A stretch of DNA of 64,000 bases, taken from assembly GCA_001596135.1 (NCBI GenBank), contig CP014773.1, positions 1,426,001-1,490,000 of the forward strand, read 5' to 3'. The stretch is from Mucilaginibacter sp. PAMC 26640. GTDB taxonomy: Bacteria; Bacteroidota; Bacteroidia; Sphingobacteriales; Sphingobacteriaceae. The first letter of the stretch is position 1, and every line of letters begins with the position of its first letter. The translations under genes were made by a program, and so were the position numbers. Shown in pieces: positions 17,432-25,735 of the stretch. The notes beneath the pieces are model-generated. The model saw only the letters and a program-made list of their open reading frames with translations. It did not search any database and had not been told where the DNA came from.

Positions 17432-18570
17432 GTGGAACCAACATTTTCCTATTGGGAGCGTACTTCGTTTATCGATCATGCAGATGTGATCGTCATCGGC
17501 AGCGGCCTTGTTGGCCTAAGCGCGGCCCTGCATCTCAAAAAAAAGCAACCGCACTTAAAAGTTTTGGTATTGGAGCGGGGCTTTTTGCCCAGCGGCGCAA
17601 GTACAAAAAACGCCGGATTTGCCTGTTTTGGCACTGTTTCCGAGCAGTTGGCTTCACTGGAACAATCATCCGAAGCGGAAGTTGCACGGATGGTAGCCTA
17701 TAAATGGCGCGGGTTGCAACGATTGCGGGAAAATCTTGGCGACGCTAATATCGACTTCTATCAGCATGGTGGTTACGAGCTGTTTATGAACGATGAAACT
17801 ACGCTGGCTGATAAAAACATTGCGCAAATAGACCGGCTCAATGAATTATTGAAAAATGCGATCAGCGGTACTGACATTTATTCAGTCGCTAATGAAAAAT
17901 TGCAGGTTTCGGCTTGGGCAACGTTAGCCGCATGATCTACAATCCTTTTGAAGGCCAGATCCATACCGGTAAAATGATGCGCACCTTGCTGCATAAAGTT
18001 TATCAGCAGGATGTGATGGTTTTAAATAAGTGCGAGATCAAAGCGATTCATCACGAAGCTAATAGTGTGCACCTTGCAACATCGCAGGGCAGCTTCAGGG
18101 CGGACAAGGTAATTATGGCGACTAATGCATTTGCCAATCAGTTATATCCGCAACTTAAAGTTGTTCCAGGTAGGGGCCAGGTGCTGGTAACCAAGCCGAT
18201 AAAAGGGTTGAAACTGAAGGGCACCTATCATTTTAAGGAGGGATACTACTACTTTCGGAATATAGATAACCGCATCCTTTTCGGCGGGGGGCGCAACCTT
18301 GATTTCGCAGCAGAGGAAACCAGCGCGTTCGGGCATACGGAGCGGGTAAAGCAAAGTCTGCTGAATTATTTAAAAGAGGTGATCCTGCCGGGGCAAAAGG
18401 CAGAAGTTGATTACTGGTGGAGCGGAATCATGGGCTTTGGTGACGACATCAGCCCCATAGTAAAACAGGTTGAGCCCCATATTTATTGCGCAGTGCGATG
18501 CAATGGCATGGGTGTAGCAATGGGTAGCCTGGTTGGCGAAGAAGTGGCGGAACTGGTGATGAAACAATAG
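17432..18570 (+). pseudogene. FAD-dependent oxidoreductase (DAO family), frameshifted
   Basis: Two overlapping frames together make one DAO-family oxidoreductase of about 380 residues. The first (to 17935) holds the Rossmann FAD-binding motif VIVIGSGLVGLSAALHL and SGASTKNAGFACFG; the second resumes with FGLGNVSRMIYNPFEGQIHTGKMM and runs through the C-terminal FAD-contact region (CNGMGVAMGSLVGEEVAEL). The frame changes between about 17900 and 17912, where loss of one base (probably a G in CAGGTTTC) shifts frame 2 to frame 1. Everything else is intact, so either the gene was inactivated recently or the base is a sequencing error. The family oxidises amines or amino acids; the substrate is unknown. 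Confidence 0.8.
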
Positions 18571-18892
18571 AGCGTTTAATTATAAAGAAGGAGGCTCTTG
18601 CGCAGCCGTGGTTTTGATGGAATTGCTATAAACAGGCAACTCCGCCCGAATCAAAAGAGCAGCATGCTTCGAAGGAGCATGCTGCTTATAAAGAAAGATA
18701 AAAACAGGATCCGCTCCGTAGGTTCTTCCGGATTAAATATGGTGCATGCTATAGATGAGCCTCGTTATTAAGAACTTAAAAATACTTGGGCTTGTCTTTG
18801 GTCCAGAAAGATAAATTTAGAACATCGGGTGATATAAGGGGTGTTGGAAATCCATATTGTTGTACACTCTCTAATGGTTCATTAACAGTGAG
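18571..18892. other. Intergenic region between convergent genes
   Basis: A 322-base spacer between the broken oxidoreductase (+) and murF (-). I see no open frame of note. Its one clear structure is the 11-bp perfect hairpin at 18658-18686. Confidence 0.6.
18658..18686 (-). terminator. Perfect 11-bp hairpin, possible bidirectional terminator
   Basis: AGCAGCATGCT (18658-18668) and AGCATGCTGCT (18676-18686) are exact complements around a 7-base loop. Read on the minus strand it is followed by CTTTTG, a weak T-tract. It lies 200 bases past the murF stop, between convergent genes. A terminator role is plausible. Confidence 0.5.
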
Positions 18893-20254
18893 TTAAAATA
18901 ATTCCACCAATCGTTCCAGTGCCATTCCTCTCGAGCCTTTTATCAATACAGTAGCGTTCGTGATCGGATTCATCTTTAATCCTGCCATGGCATCTTCTGC
19001 GGTTAAATAAAAAGTGGCGCTACTCATATCTGCCGCTATTTCAGTTTGCTGGCCGGAGAAATCTTTACCAATAAAGATCCTTTCGGTTACCTCTGCATCC
19101 ATGGCCTTTCTCATCACCGAAACATGTTCAGCAGCAGATTCTTCTCCCATCTCAAACATATCCCCTAATATCAAAACCTTTTTACCTGCCTGCATTTTAT
19201 CCATATTATCTATCGCTACGAACATACTGCTGGGGTTGGCGTTGTAGAAATCACAAATAAGAGTATTACTATTGGTCCGCATAATTTGCGAGCGGTTATT
19301 TTTAGGTTCGTAACCGGCAATGCCATCACAAATCTCTTCAGGTGCCAGTCCGAATGTTGACCCGATACAAACCGCTGCCAAAATATTATCCAGGTTGTAA
19401 GCACCCGTTAAGTGTGTGGGCACTGTAAAGGTCTTCGTCTCTAAATTGTCGGTCCATTCAATCATCAAAAGCGGCGAACTATCCAGCAGTTTGCCACTAA
19501 CCAGGTTACCCGGGTGCTCGTTTTTACCGTAGTAAATTGCATTGGTCAGGTTACGTTGCTCCTGCATGCTAACCAAAGCAGGGTCATCGCTATTAATGAA
19601 TGCCACCCCCTCGTTATGTTCAAGACCTCCCCCTGTAGCGCGCTGGGGGGTAACCAGGTAATCATACATTTCTCCCTTACCTTTCTTAACACCTTCCACA
19701 CCGCCAAAGCCTTCCAGGTGTGCCTTGCCTACATTGGTGATCAAGCCATGGGTGGGCTGGGCAATACTGCACAAAAGCGCTATCTCTTGCTGATGGTTGG
19801 CGCCCATTTCAATCACCGCCATTTCGTGTTCGTTTGTTATTTTTAATAGTGTTAAAGGCACGCCAATGTGATTGTTTAAGTTCCCTTCGGTAGCAAGCGT
19901 TTTAAAACGCTGCGACAGTACCGCGTTGATCAACTCTTTGGTGGTGGTTTTGCCATTAGTACCGGTAAGGCCAATCACCGGGATATTTAACTGGCTGCGG
20001 TGATGGGCCGCTAACTTTTGCAAGGCAATCAGGCTATCTTCAACTAATAAATACTGTTCGCCCAATGCAAACGCTGAGTTGTCTACCACGGCATATGCGG
20101 CACCAGCTTCAATCGCTTTTTGTGCGAAAGTGTTGGCATCGAATTTATCGCCTTTGAGGGCAAAGAACAGGCTGCCGGGTGCTATTTTGCGGGTATCGGT
20201 GCTGATAACAGAATGCTGCAGATACAGGTCGTAGATTTCTTCAATGGTGTACAT
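18893..20254 (-). CDS. murF: UDP-N-acetylmuramoyl-tripeptide--D-alanyl-D-alanine ligase (MurF)
   Basis: Adds D-Ala-D-Ala to the UDP-MurNAc-tripeptide, the last cytosolic ligation of the peptidoglycan precursor. The 453-residue protein shows the three Mur-ligase domains: N-terminal (STDTRKIAPGSLFFALKG), ATP-binding with P-loop GTNGKTTTKE (Lys102), and C-terminal with ILGDMFEMGEES. Residues about 201-213 (VTPQRATGGGLEH) interrupt the usual MYDYL...EGVAFINSDD stretch and are encoded by a palindromic repeat at 19627-19651. The reading frame is intact and the insert falls in a likely surface loop, so activity is probably kept. It is last in a recQ-dinB-murF run, 11 bases after the DinB-like gene. 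Confidence 0.95.
   Translation of the reverse strand: MYTIEEIYDLYLQHSVISTDTRKIAPGSLFFALKGDKFDANTFAQKAIEAGAAYAVVDNSAFALGEQYLLVEDSLIALQKLAAHHRSQLNIPVIGLTGTNGKTTTKELINAVLSQRFKTLATEGNLNNHIGVPLTLLKITNEHEMAVIEMGANHQQEIALLCSIAQPTHGLITNVGKAHLEGFGGVEGVKKGKGEMYDYLVTPQRATGGGLEHNEGVAFINSDDPALVSMQEQRNLTNAIYYGKNEHPGNLVSGKLLDSSPLLMIEWTDNLETKTFTVPTHLTGAYNLDNILAAVCIGSTFGLAPEEICDGIAGYEPKNNRSQIMRTNSNTLICDFYNANPSSMFVAIDNMDKMQAGKKVLILGDMFEMGEESAAEHVSVMRKAMDAEVTERIFIGKDFSGQQTEIAADMSSATFYLTAEDAMAGLKMNPITNATVLIKGSRGMALERLVELF
19627..19651. repeat. REP-like CTCCCCC/GGGGGG palindrome inserted in murF
   Basis: CTCCCCC (19627-19633), a short spacer and GGGGGG (19645-19650) form an imperfect palindrome of the same type as the intergenic elements at 25587-25610 and 25700-25726. 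Here it lies inside a coding gene, in frame. Confidence 0.65.
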
Positions 20255-20265
20255 ATGATATAGTA

Positions 20266-20739
20266 TTAATCCCAGATGGCCGGGCGATCAATGTTTAGTG
20301 TTCTTAAATAGGTGAGGATATTGCCGGCGTGGATGCTCTCGTGATAAGCAATGCGCAGTAGATAGTCGCCCAGTTTGCGGCGCTGGTTTAAGTCTGCCCG
20401 GATAATTTCAATTTCAGAAAGCTGGGGCGTTGTGTAGGTGCGGATATCAGCCAAAAAACTTTCGTGAAATCCTTGGGCAAATGCAATTTCGTCTGCAATG
20501 GTAGTATAAGGGCGCTCATCCCAGGGTGTTATAAAATCTCCGCCTTCCCAACCCCTGTTTTTGATGATCAGATTATAGATATAGGGGCTTTGAAGCACAT
20601 GGCGAATCATCTCTATCATCGACATGGCCTCCTCATCAGGTTTCCACCCGGCCACTTCGTCAGGGATGCCTTTCCACAAAATCAGGCTTCGGCGCCTTAC
20701 CTCCTCCATGTTCAGTATCAGCAGTTCTATCGGGTTCAT
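20266..20739 (-). CDS. DinB-like protein
   Basis: A 157-residue helical-bundle protein of the DinB/YfiT superfamily. The metal-ligand histidines expected for the family are seen in IRHVLQSP near the first third and in the C-terminal AYHESIHAGNILTYLR. Members include thiol-dependent transferases and many uncharacterised proteins; the SOS connection suggested by the name does not give a function. The start overlaps the recQ stop by four bases (ATGA), so the two are translationally coupled, and murF follows 11 bases later. Confidence 0.85.
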   Translation of the reverse strand: MNPIELLILNMEEVRRRSLILWKGIPDEVAGWKPDEEAMSMIEMIRHVLQSPYIYNLIIKNRGWEGGDFITPWDERPYTTIADEIAFAQGFHESFLADIRTYTTPQLSEIEIIRADLNQRRKLGDYLLRIAYHESIHAGNILTYLRTLNIDRPAIWD

Positions 20740-22880
20740 TGCGCTGTTGTTTTTTTATTCATCCACGAAACTACTGCCCTGATCTCCCCGTAGGTGTAAT
20801 CTTCGCCCAGCACTTCTTTTAAAGGTGCCAGTCGTTCATTACCATAGCTTGCAATGGCATCTTTTATAGCGGGGATCTTATCTTCCTTAACAAGGGCAAG
20901 CACATCCAGTTCTCCGGTTTGTACAAAATTTCCTAAATGATTTTCAATCGTGATGGGACTAAGACCGCGTTCCTTTGCAATTTCTGCGATGGTACGCCCC
21001 TGCCTAAATAAAGCCAGGGTAGTTTTTGCTGTTTCCGGCACCTTATCCGTGCGGGGTTTCCTTTCGCGTTTGACCGATTTTTGACCCATGCGCGATTCCA
21101 GACCTTTGGCCTTGCAATAATCAGTAACAATATCTAAGAATTCCCGGCCATAACGCGCCAGTTTGATGTCACCAAAACCCGAGATCAGCCTAAGCTCATC
21201 CAGTTTTTGCGGCAGGTAGGTGGCTATTTCCAGTAGGGTGGGATCAGATAAAATAATGTACGCCGGCAGGTTTTCCATAATGGAGACCTCCTGTCGCCGT
21301 TGGTGAAGGTTGCTGAGCAATTCTGCCTCAAAATCAAGCGTTTCTGCTTGCCTTTCATCCGTTGTTTGTGAAGAGATCAGGGCTACTGTTTCCAGTCCTT
21401 TTAAAACCGGTTCAGCTTTTGGTGTAAGCTTTAAAGTAGCGTAGCCATCATCCGTAAGCCGGAAGTAACCCATCGCAATCAATTCGCGCACGTAACGCTG
21501 CCAGTCGGCTTTGGCAATATCTGCACCAGCCCCATAGGTTTTTAACTGCTTATGTTCCTCGCGGATCTTCTCGCTGCGCGATCCCCTTAAAAAATCAACT
21601 ACATAGTTGGCGCCGAAGCGCTCTTTCAATCTTGCCACTGCCGAAAAGGCTTTCTGCGCGATCAGCGTACCATCAAATTTTACAAATTCGCTGAGGCAAA
21701 AATCGCAGGAGCCGCAGTTGTCCGGGAAAGCCTCATCAAAATATTGCATCAGGTATTGGCGGCGGCATGCATGCAACTGGCAATAATCAACCATATCGTC
21801 CAGCTTTTTCAGCATAATTGCGCTTTGCTCCGGGTTATTCTCCACTTGCGCAAAACCTTTCAGTTTCATAGCGTCACCGGGAGAATAAAGCAGCAAGGCA
21901 TCAGAAGCCAAACCATCCCTGCCAGCACGACCGGTTTCCTGGTAGTAGCCCTCAATATTTTTGGGCAGGTCTACGTGCACTACCCAGCGCACGTTTGATT
22001 TATTGATACCCATCCCAAAAGCAATGGTAGCTACAATGATCTTTACATCATCCCGCAAAAATGCTTCCTGGTTTTTGGCTTTAGTTTCGTTTGTTAACCC
22101 GGCATGATATGCTTCGGCAGCAAAACCGGCATGCTTCAGATCATCGGCCAATGATTCTGTTGATTTGCGCGACAGGCAGTAGATAATGCCCGATTGGTCC
22201 TTGCGCTGGTCCAAGAAATTAATGAGCTGGTTAAAGCTATTCTTTTTTGGGTTTACGCGGTAAGTAATATTAGCACGGTTAAATGAGGATACAAATACTT
22301 TGGGTTGGTGCAGGTTGAGCTTATTAAGGATGTCCTTTTGTGTAAGCTTATCAGCAGTAGCCGTTAAGGCAATTACCGGTACACCCGGAAACTGTTTTTT
22401 CAACCCCGCCAGCATGAGATATTCCGGCCGGAAATCATGCCCCCATTGCGAGATACAATGCGCTTCGTCGATAGCTATCTGCACTACGTGCAATGTTTTC
22501 AGAAAAACCATTAGGCGGTCGTCTTTGCCGAAGAGTCGCTCCGGGGCCACATAAAGTAAGCGGAGCTCGTTATTTTTTAAATGGATGGCGATGTCTTTCT
22601 GCTCCTCGGGCGATTGGCTGGAGTTTAAAAATGCTGCAGGGATGCCACTCAGATTCAGGCTGTCTACCTGGTCCTTCATTAAGGCGATCAAAGGGGAAAT
22701 CACGATAGTTAAACCGTTCAATAAAACAGCGGGCAACTGGTAGCATAAAGATTTCCCACCCCCGGTGGGCATCAGCACCATCACATCCTGTTTGTTTAAA
22801 ACATGCTGAATAATGGCCTCCTGGGAGTGCCTGAATTTGCTGTAACCAAAATATTTTTGAAGGGCTTCTAGTGGTGTCAT
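20736..22880 (-). CDS. recQ: ATP-dependent DNA helicase RecQ
   Basis: A 3'-5' DNA helicase for recombination and stalled-fork repair. It is 714 residues, longer than E. coli RecQ (about 610). Domain order: helicase core with Walker A GGGKS (Lys43) and DEAH at 138-141 followed by CISQWGHDFRPEY; helicase C-terminal with TGRAGRDG; RQC zinc cluster CRRQYLMQYFDE...CGSCDFC; winged helix; HRDC (LPAYIILSDPTLLEIA...LISGFGDIKLARYG); and a C-terminal helix-turn-helix extension (GRTIAEIAKERGLSPITIENHL) common in Bacteroidota and Firmicutes RecQ. It leads the recQ-dinB-murF transcription unit. Confidence 0.96.
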   Translation of the reverse strand: MTPLEALQKYFGYSKFRHSQEAIIQHVLNKQDVMVLMPTGGGKSLCYQLPAVLLNGLTIVISPLIALMKDQVDSLNLSGIPAAFLNSSQSPEEQKDIAIHLKNNELRLLYVAPERLFGKDDRLMVFLKTLHVVQIAIDEAHCISQWGHDFRPEYLMLAGLKKQFPGVPVIALTATADKLTQKDILNKLNLHQPKVFVSSFNRANITYRVNPKKNSFNQLINFLDQRKDQSGIIYCLSRKSTESLADDLKHAGFAAEAYHAGLTNETKAKNQEAFLRDDVKIIVATIAFGMGINKSNVRWVVHVDLPKNIEGYYQETGRAGRDGLASDALLLYSPGDAMKLKGFAQVENNPEQSAIMLKKLDDMVDYCQLHACRRQYLMQYFDEAFPDNCGSCDFCLSEFVKFDGTLIAQKAFSAVARLKERFGANYVVDFLRGSRSEKIREEHKQLKTYGAGADIAKADWQRYVRELIAMGYFRLTDDGYATLKLTPKAEPVLKGLETVALISSQTTDERQAETLDFEAELLSNLHQRRQEVSIMENLPAYIILSDPTLLEIATYLPQKLDELRLISGFGDIKLARYGREFLDIVTDYCKAKGLESRMGQKSVKRERKPRTDKVPETAKTTLALFRQGRTIAEIAKERGLSPITIENHLGNFVQTGELDVLALVKEDKIPAIKDAIASYGNERLAPLKEVLGEDYTYGEIRAVVSWMNKKTTAQ

Positions 22881-23078
22881 AGATCTGTTTACAAATGTGC
22901 AGATTTTTGTTTATCCGCCTGAAGTGATGTTTAGGTTTGCTGATTTTTAAATAGAAGCTACCTGCATCAAGTAAAAATCATATTGAAATAGGCTGTAATT
23001 TATAAAAAACGCTTTGGATAAGTAAGTACAATGGGATTTATTTTTAGATTAGCCTTCGCTACTATCCTCATCAATATT

Positions 23079-25580
23079 ATGATAAAAAAATTACTCCTGA
23101 TTTTCCTGGCTGTCGTTTCGATGTCAGCAACCTTTGCGCAAAGCATTCAATCGCCCGAGGCGTTTTTGGGTTATAAGCCCGGTGAGCAGTTTACACCGCA
23201 TTACCGCATTGCAGAATACTTTAAATATATTGCTACGGCATCAAAAAATGTTAAGCTACAGCAATTTGGTACCACCAACGAGGGGCGGCCGCTGCTGGCC
23301 ATGTTTATTGCTTCTGATGAAAACATAGGCCGGCTGGAAGAGATCCGTCATAATAACTTAAAACTGGCTGGTTTGGAGAGCGGTGCAGCAAACCTGCCCG
23401 AGGCTCCGGTGATTTTATGGCTAAGCTATAACGTGCACGGTAACGAGCCGGCATCCAGCGAAGCAGCCATGTGGACGCTGTATGACCTGGTTGATCCGGC
23501 AAATACCCGTACCAAAGCCTGGTTGAAAAACATGCTGGTGGTTATCGACCCATGTTTGAACCCGGATGGTCGTGACCGCTATGTGAACTTCTACAACTCG
23601 GTTAAAGCAGGTAAGCCCGACCCAACGCCTACCGCGCGCGAACACTCGGAACCATGGCCGGGTGGCCGGGTAAATCATTATTACTTTGATTTGAACCGCG
23701 ATTGGGCATGGCAGGCACAAAAGGAAACGCAGGCCAGGGTTGGTTTATATAACCAATGGCTGCCCGAAGTACATGTGGATTACCACGAGCAGGGGATAAA
23801 TGCACCTTACTATTTTGCACCCGCTGCAGAACCCTATCATAAGGATATTACGCAATGGCAGCGCGATTTCCAGGTAACCATTGGCAAAAACAACGCTAAA
23901 GATTTTGATAAAAATGGATGGATGTATTTTACCAAGCAAGAATTTGATCTGCTTTATCCATCCTACGGTGATACTTACCCCTTATATAACGGCTCCATCG
24001 GGATGACGTATGAGCAGGGGGGCATCGGTGGCGGCCTTTCGGTAATTACCCGAAGCGGCGATACGCTAACGCTGGTGCAGCGGGTGGCGCATCACCATTC
24101 AACAGGTATCAGTACCATTGAAACGGTATCAAATAATTCGGCTAAGCTGCTTTCTGAGTTTAAGAAATTTTATAACGACGGTAAAACCAATCCGCCGGGC
24201 CAGTTTAAAACCTACGTTATCAAAAATGATAACAATGAGAAGGTTGATCAGCTGGCGAAAATGCTGAGCAGAAACGGTATCCAGTTTGGTTATGGCCTGG
24301 CCAGCAAAAGCGTAACCGGCTATGATTACTTCAGCGGTAAAACCGGAACCTATAATGTAGATGGCAACGATTTGGTGATCAGCGCCTATCAGCCCAAAGC
24401 AGTTTTGTTAAATGTGCTGATGGAGCCAACCACCTTTATTGCCGATTCGGCTACCTATGATATTACCGCCTGGGCTTTGCCTTACGCTTACGGTTTACGC
24501 GCTTACGGTGTGAAAGCATCATTCAAACCGGCTAGCGCCAGCTGGAATGTGGCTAAACCACAGCCGTTGGTCAACACCCATGCCTACGCCTATGTATCAG
24601 CATGGCAATCTGTTGCAGATGTTAAATTCCTGGCAGCGCTTTTAAATAAGGGCATTAAAGTGCGTTATTCTGAAAAGCCGTTTGAGGCAGGCGGCAAGAA
24701 ATTTACAGCCGGATCTTTACTGGTTACCCGTGCCGGCAACAACCGCGCAGATTTTGACCAGGTAGTAACGCAATTAGCCGCCGATATGGGGCATGAGCTT
24801 ACGCCACTGGCATCGGGCTTTGTGGATAAAGGCAATGATATCGGTTCAGATGCGGTGCACGCAATTCGCCAGCCGCGGGTAATGCTGGTAGCCGGCGACG
24901 GGGTGAATTCTGAAGCGATGGGCGAGGTTTGGCACTTGTTTGAGCAGCAGATCGGCTACCCTGTTTCCCTTGTTAAATACCAGGACCTGGGCCGCACCAA
25001 ACTATCAGACTTTGACGTAGCTATTTTTCCCGATGGCAGATATGAGAATTTCCCATCCGAAAAGTTAATTGGTTGGGTACGCGACGGCGGCCGTTTGATC
25101 GCCATAGACAATGCAGTATCGCTATTGGCTGATAAAAAAGACCTGTCATTAAAAAAGAAAGAAGATAAAAAGGACGATAAAGGCAAAGAGAAGCCGGCGG
25201 AAGTTAAAGTATATGCTAACCGCGAACGCGACGCAATTTCTTCCAGTATCCCGGGTGCTATTTTCAAGCTAAACCTGGATAACACCCATCCGCTGGGTTT
25301 CGGCTTGCCAAACTACTATTACTCCCTTAAAATGAACGACGACGTTTACGAGATGCTCGGCGATGGCGGCTGGAATGTGGGTACGGTAAAAAAAGATGCT
25401 TATGTATCCGGCTTTGCCGGTGCAGCATCAAAGGCCAAAGTAGCTAATGGGATGCTGCTGGGCGTTCAGTCGCTTGGGCGCGGCTCGGTAGTGTATATGG
25501 TAGACGACCCCTTGTTCCGCAGCTTCTGGGAAAATGGCAAGCTGCTGTTCAGCAATGCCGTTTTTATGGTAGGGCAGTAG
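23079..25580 (+). CDS. Exported M14-family zinc carboxypeptidase
   Basis: An 833-residue secreted metallopeptidase. I place the start at ATG 23079, where a clear signal peptide begins (MIKKLLLIFLAVVSMSATFAQ); the frame extends 16 codons upstream without support. The M14 zinc site is seen in NVHGNEPASSEAAM (His and Glu ligands), a later VDYHEQG, and the catalytic-type Glu in GMTYEQGG. After the peptidase domain (to about residue 370) a long C-terminal half contains a glutamine-amidotransferase-like segment (VMLVAGDGVNSEAMGEVWHLFEQ) and a charged Lys/Glu/Asp-rich stretch. The substrate is unknown. Confidence 0.9.
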   Translation: MIKKLLLIFLAVVSMSATFAQSIQSPEAFLGYKPGEQFTPHYRIAEYFKYIATASKNVKLQQFGTTNEGRPLLAMFIASDENIGRLEEIRHNNLKLAGLESGAANLPEAPVILWLSYNVHGNEPASSEAAMWTLYDLVDPANTRTKAWLKNMLVVIDPCLNPDGRDRYVNFYNSVKAGKPDPTPTAREHSEPWPGGRVNHYYFDLNRDWAWQAQKETQARVGLYNQWLPEVHVDYHEQGINAPYYFAPAAEPYHKDITQWQRDFQVTIGKNNAKDFDKNGWMYFTKQEFDLLYPSYGDTYPLYNGSIGMTYEQGGIGGGLSVITRSGDTLTLVQRVAHHHSTGISTIETVSNNSAKLLSEFKKFYNDGKTNPPGQFKTYVIKNDNNEKVDQLAKMLSRNGIQFGYGLASKSVTGYDYFSGKTGTYNVDGNDLVISAYQPKAVLLNVLMEPTTFIADSATYDITAWALPYAYGLRAYGVKASFKPASASWNVAKPQPLVNTHAYAYVSAWQSVADVKFLAALLNKGIKVRYSEKPFEAGGKKFTAGSLLVTRAGNNRADFDQVVTQLAADMGHELTPLASGFVDKGNDIGSDAVHAIRQPRVMLVAGDGVNSEAMGEVWHLFEQQIGYPVSLVKYQDLGRTKLSDFDVAIFPDGRYENFPSEKLIGWVRDGGRLIAIDNAVSLLADKKDLSLKKKEDKKDDKGKEKPAEVKVYANRERDAISSSIPGAIFKLNLDNTHPLGFGLPNYYYSLKMNDDVYEMLGDGGWNVGTVKKDAYVSGFAGAASKAKVANGMLLGVQSLGRGSVVYMVDDPLFRSFWENGKLLFSNAVFMVGQ

Positions 25581-25586
25581 CGCAGG

Positions 25587-25735
25587 CCCCCCAACACCCC
25601 GAAGGGGGAGTAGAATTAGAAGCAAGAAGCTAAGACCAAAGATGCAAGAAAATCAAAGGCCAACCGGATCACCCGGTTGGCCTTCATGCGTTTAAAAAGC
25701 TCCCCCTTCAGGGGGCGGGGGGGCCGCCGCTGCGC
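25587..25735. repeat. Inverted pair of GGGGGAG repeats around a hairpin
   Basis: A CCCCCC...CCCC...GGGGGAG element at 25587-25610 and CTCCCCC...GGGGG...GGGGGGG at 25700-25726 are inverted copies of one repeat type. Between them lies the 10-bp hairpin described separately. The region separates the convergent M14 peptidase and beta-barrel genes and holds no gene. A third copy is inside murF. Confidence 0.6.
25658..25682. terminator. Likely bidirectional terminator
   Basis: GGCCAACCGG (25658-25667) and CCGGTTGGCC (25673-25682) form a perfect 10-bp GC-rich stem with a 5-base loop. On the minus strand it is followed by TTTGATTTTC, on the plus strand by a short TTC. It sits between converging genes. 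Confidence 0.7.
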
